Shown here piece after piece: positions 61,599-64,000 of a stretch of DNA of 64,000 nucleotides (positions within the stretch are counted from its first letter, which is position 1; every line of letters begins with the position of its first letter). The notes beneath the pieces are model-generated. The model searched no databases. It saw only the letters and a list, made by a program, of their open reading frames with translations, and had not been told where the DNA came from. The position numbers and the translations under genes are program-made. Origin of the DNA: Sphingobacteriales bacterium (GTDB taxonomy: Bacteria; Bacteroidota; Bacteroidia; Chitinophagales; CAIOSU01); the NCBI GenBank assembly GCA_027483645.1, contig JAIXUD010000009.1, positions 490,814 through 554,813 of the forward strand, read 5' to 3'.

Positions 61599-62852
61599 GT
61601 GAAGCTATTACTAAGCATCTGCTCCCTTATAATATTAGGTTTCAATACTCTATCGGCACAAGACAACCCTGAAACGATTAGCGCAAAGCTGAACCCCCTA
61701 TTGGTACAATTGAACGACTATGTAACAACTGCGCCGCTTGAGGATAAATATGAGCGGGTAAAGCAAGTACAGTTTTGGCTTGATGCGCTAGATGCTTACG
61801 CGAGCCTTGGCACCTTAAACCTTAACGATGATGTAGCAAAATTGGATGAGACCGAATTAGTGCTGCTAAACGAATTAACCACAGGTATTGCTACTATTAC
61901 CAGTGGCAAACAAGACGACCCCGCAGCCGCTACCCAAGCCATAAAAGCCAAAATGCCCGCGGTAAAAAACCAGTTTCAGGTTGACAATAGCCTACCTTAC
62001 ACCTATTATGCTGGGCAAAATAGCAGTGTAACACTATCCTTTAAAGGGCAATTCCCGCTTTTACTAAAAGATACCAACGAGGTATACCTTACTAACGGAA
62101 CCTTTAAAATAGGATACTCCCACGCCACCGATACCACCATCACGTTTCAGTTTTCCAGTGAGCAGTTGGGGCTAACCAACGCATCACCTATGTCAGTTAA
62201 CCGGTTAGAGATGCATTTGGTAGGGCAAGTAGGCAAAAAAGTGAATAAGAAGAAGCAGTTCATATCAGTATATCACCTACAGGCCATCGCCTTACCTACT
62301 TCCCCTGGTAAGTTGACCATAACCCGCAACAGCAAATCGAGCAACACCGAAAAGCAAACCAAACGTACCCGCACCTTTTTGCTGAACGGCAGCAAGGGCA
62401 ACCTAGTGGAAAAGCAGTGCATACCCAACCACGATGGTTGGAGCCTAATTCCCGAATCGGTAGACCTAGTGGTAGAATCATCAGGCGGACAGAAAAACAG
62501 GGATTGGGCGTATCGTAAAACCAACACGGGTGGCAAAACATGCTTCACTACCGAGGTGTTTTTCAACAGTTCGGGCCCCAGCGGCAAGCTAGAGTACCAC
62601 TTGAAATATGACATACAACGCAGCACTAAAGCCGAGCAAACCGAAACCAGCGAAGTGGCCCTTTCTTGGGGAGAGAACAAACAATTGGATTTCGAACTGC
62701 CGATAATTAGCGTGGTTTATACCAATTTTTTAGGCGAAACCGTGAGGGTTGATGGCACCAGTTTTCAATCGCCATGGTTGCAACTGGAATTGAGGGGGCA
62801 GAACATTGCGGTAAAAACGCCCAACATTACAAGCCAAACCATTATTCCCTGA
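61599..62852 (+). CDS. Secreted protein of unknown function, upstream of the propeller sensor
   Basis: I do not recognise the family. The start is likely GTG at 61599 because it opens straight into a signal peptide (VKLLLSICSLIILGFNTLSAQ); the frame is open to 61539. The mature protein has a helical N-terminal part (SAKLNPLLVQLNDYVTTAP ... EDKYERVKQVQFWLDALDAY), a beta-rich middle (YYAGQNSSVTLSFKGQFPLLL) and a C-terminal beta domain containing two Cys (EKQCIPNHDGW, GKTCFTTEVF). It is 17 bases from the following sensor gene in the same direction, suggesting co-expression. Confidence 0.7.
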   Translation: MKLLLSICSLIILGFNTLSAQDNPETISAKLNPLLVQLNDYVTTAPLEDKYERVKQVQFWLDALDAYASLGTLNLNDDVAKLDETELVLLNELTTGIATITSGKQDDPAAATQAIKAKMPAVKNQFQVDNSLPYTYYAGQNSSVTLSFKGQFPLLLKDTNEVYLTNGTFKIGYSHATDTTITFQFSSEQLGLTNASPMSVNRLEMHLVGQVGKKVNKKKQFISVYHLQAIALPTSPGKLTITRNSKSSNTEKQTKRTRTFLLNGSKGNLVEKQCIPNHDGWSLIPESVDLVVESSGGQKNRDWAYRKTNTGGKTCFTTEVFFNSSGPSGKLEYHLKYDIQRSTKAEQTETSEVALSWGENKQLDFELPIISVVYTNFLGETVRVDGTSFQSPWLQLELRGQNIAVKTPNITSQTIIP

Positions 62853-62869
62853 AGAAGATACTGCAATAA

Positions 62870-64000
62870 ATGATAAACACTATTCGTATTTGTTTACTCC
62901 TATTGGTAGCGATGCTACCGGCGGTAAAGGCTATTGGCCAAAATGCCAAAGAAATAGCCTACCCCATAATGCGTGTGTATGCCGATAAGGAATATAAGGG
63001 CAGCAAACGCAATTATGCCATAGCTAGCGACAACCGTGGGCTGATGTACTTTGGCAACGAGAGCGGCATTATGGAATTTGACGGCACCCGTTGGCGCATC
63101 ATTACTGTTCCGCCTGGTGCCATTGTGCGTGCCCTTACGGCAGATGCCAACGGCCGCATATATGCTGGCCTTGACGGCGACTTTGGGTACTTAAAGCCCG
63201 ACTCAACGGGTAGCTTGGAGTATACATCGCTAGCCGCTGGCTTGGCGGGCGATGGCTCATTGGGTAGTTTCCTCAATGTGTTTACCAATGCCAATGCTAC
63301 CTATTTCGTTTCCCTTAATAAGCTATTTGTATATAGCAATGGCAAAGTAACCGAAACGGTGCTGCCTGCCCCGCTGTTGCGCAACCCCGCTTTTTATATC
63401 AACAGCCAACTGTACCTATCCTTAACCGATATGGGCCTAAATGTGCTGGAGGGAAATGGTTTTAACAATGTATTTGGCGAAAAATATAACGCCTGGGCCA
63501 ACGAAGGCATACAGGCAGTAGTGCCATTTGGCGATAAAAAGCTCCTAATTGCTCGCAAATTTGACGGCCTAATGTTGTGGAATGGCAGTGAACTGCAACC
63601 ATTCCCTACCCAAGTAGACAATTACCTAAAAGAAAACCTCATTTCGGGCGGCATGGCCCTGCCCGATGGCAACATAGCCATTACTACCCTGCGTGGTGGC
63701 TTGGTTATTATTAATGCCAGCGGAAAGGTGAGCAATATTTTGAACCGTGAAAGTGGCTTGCCAGACAATACCATTAATTCCGCTTATTTAGATGGGCAAA
63801 AAGGGCTGTGGCTAGCTACCGATAATGGATTGGTAAGGGTTTCGCTCTACTCATCAGTTTATCTATTTAATGAGCGCTCTGGGCTACAGGGCAATGTAAA
63901 TAGCATCGTTCGGCACAATGGCACCTTATATGTATCTACTACGCAAGGCATCTATCACCTAAAGGATGTAAGCAGCACCGAGCTTAGTAAGAGTTATTTT
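62870..64000 (+). CDS. Sensor with two-component-regulator propeller repeats, 3' end outside window
   Basis: An open frame from ATG at 62870 continuing off the window (377 codons seen). It begins with a signal peptide (MINTIRICLLLLVAMLPAVKA) and then repeating propeller blades: NRGLMYFGNESGIMEFDGTR, LTADANGRIYAGLDGDFGYL and ESGLPDNTIN then SAYLDGQKGLWLATDNGLVR, typical of Reg_prop domains. Proteins with this N-terminus usually continue into a Y_Y_Y domain and either a histidine kinase or a LuxR/AraC-type regulator; which one is unknown here. It follows the secreted-protein gene by 17 bases. Confidence 0.82.
   Translation, partial: MINTIRICLLLLVAMLPAVKAIGQNAKEIAYPIMRVYADKEYKGSKRNYAIASDNRGLMYFGNESGIMEFDGTRWRIITVPPGAIVRALTADANGRIYAGLDGDFGYLKPDSTGSLEYTSLAAGLAGDGSLGSFLNVFTNANATYFVSLNKLFVYSNGKVTETVLPAPLLRNPAFYINSQLYLSLTDMGLNVLEGNGFNNVFGEKYNAWANEGIQAVVPFGDKKLLIARKFDGLMLWNGSELQPFPTQVDNYLKENLISGGMALPDGNIAITTLRGGLVIINASGKVSNILNRESGLPDNTINSAYLDGQKGLWLATDNGLVRVSLYSSVYLFNERSGLQGNVNSIVRHNGTLYVSTTQGIYHLKDVSSTELSKSYF

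Overview
The window comes from a member of the Bacteroidota, probably a gliding or surface-adhesive environmental lineage. Several secreted proteins end in type IX secretion (T9SS) sorting domains, and a PorP/SprF-family T9SS protein is encoded. SprB-type repeats, DUF2723, a long-form HisG and a GH3-family adenylating enzyme are all present. Promoters repeatedly fit the Bacteroidota pattern TTG/TTTG-N19-21-TAnnTTTG. I cannot name the genus.

Layout. 0.2-7.2 kb: a GH43 enzyme, an acyl-CoA dehydrogenase, a T9SS-sorted lipase-like hydrolase, a sulfotransferase, an unknown 7-TM protein, a WbqC-like protein and an Lrp/AsnC regulator. 7.3-7.6 kb: a compact non-coding unit with a promoter, an inverted repeat, a tRNA-like RNA of about 128 nt and a terminator. 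8.3-18.5 kb: one 3413-residue T9SS adhesin. 18.6-21.1 kb: hisG and hisD behind a complete His leader-peptide attenuator. 21.2-28.1 kb: tRNA-Leu(CAA), rseP with a secreted partner, a GH3-family enzyme and an AT-rich KAP P-loop NTPase. 28.1-28.9 kb: a gene-free stretch carrying dispersed repeats. 28.9-36.0 kb: a PhoD-type phosphatase, a small membrane protein, rplU-rpmA, PorP/SprF, aroE and a TPR protein. 36.3-40.9 kb: an M1 metallopeptidase and an ALDH7-family dehydrogenase. 41.0-47.4 kb: surface-glycan functions (methyltransferase, flippase, glycosyltransferase, YfhO protein). 47.7-56.1 kb: threonine dehydrogenase, a beta-barrel protein, rlmB, a DUF2723 protein and a GT39-type/TPR protein. 56.3 kb to the end: tRNA-Gln, methylmalonyl-CoA epimerase, an esterase-like T9SS protein, a TonB-dependent receptor, a secreted protein of unknown function and the start of a propeller sensor cut by the window edge.

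Functionally the window mixes housekeeping genes with cell-surface functions (giant adhesin, T9SS cargo, polysaccharide flippase and transferases, lipid-linked sugar transferases). The two best regulatory or RNA signals are the his attenuator (leader MKTASYTHTHHLQLAG with mutually exclusive antiterminator and terminator) and the tRNA-like RNA at 7425-7552, whose anticodon and variable arms do not look like a normal tRNA. Many intergenic regions also carry short iterated words, three of them arranged as long imperfect inverted repeats.
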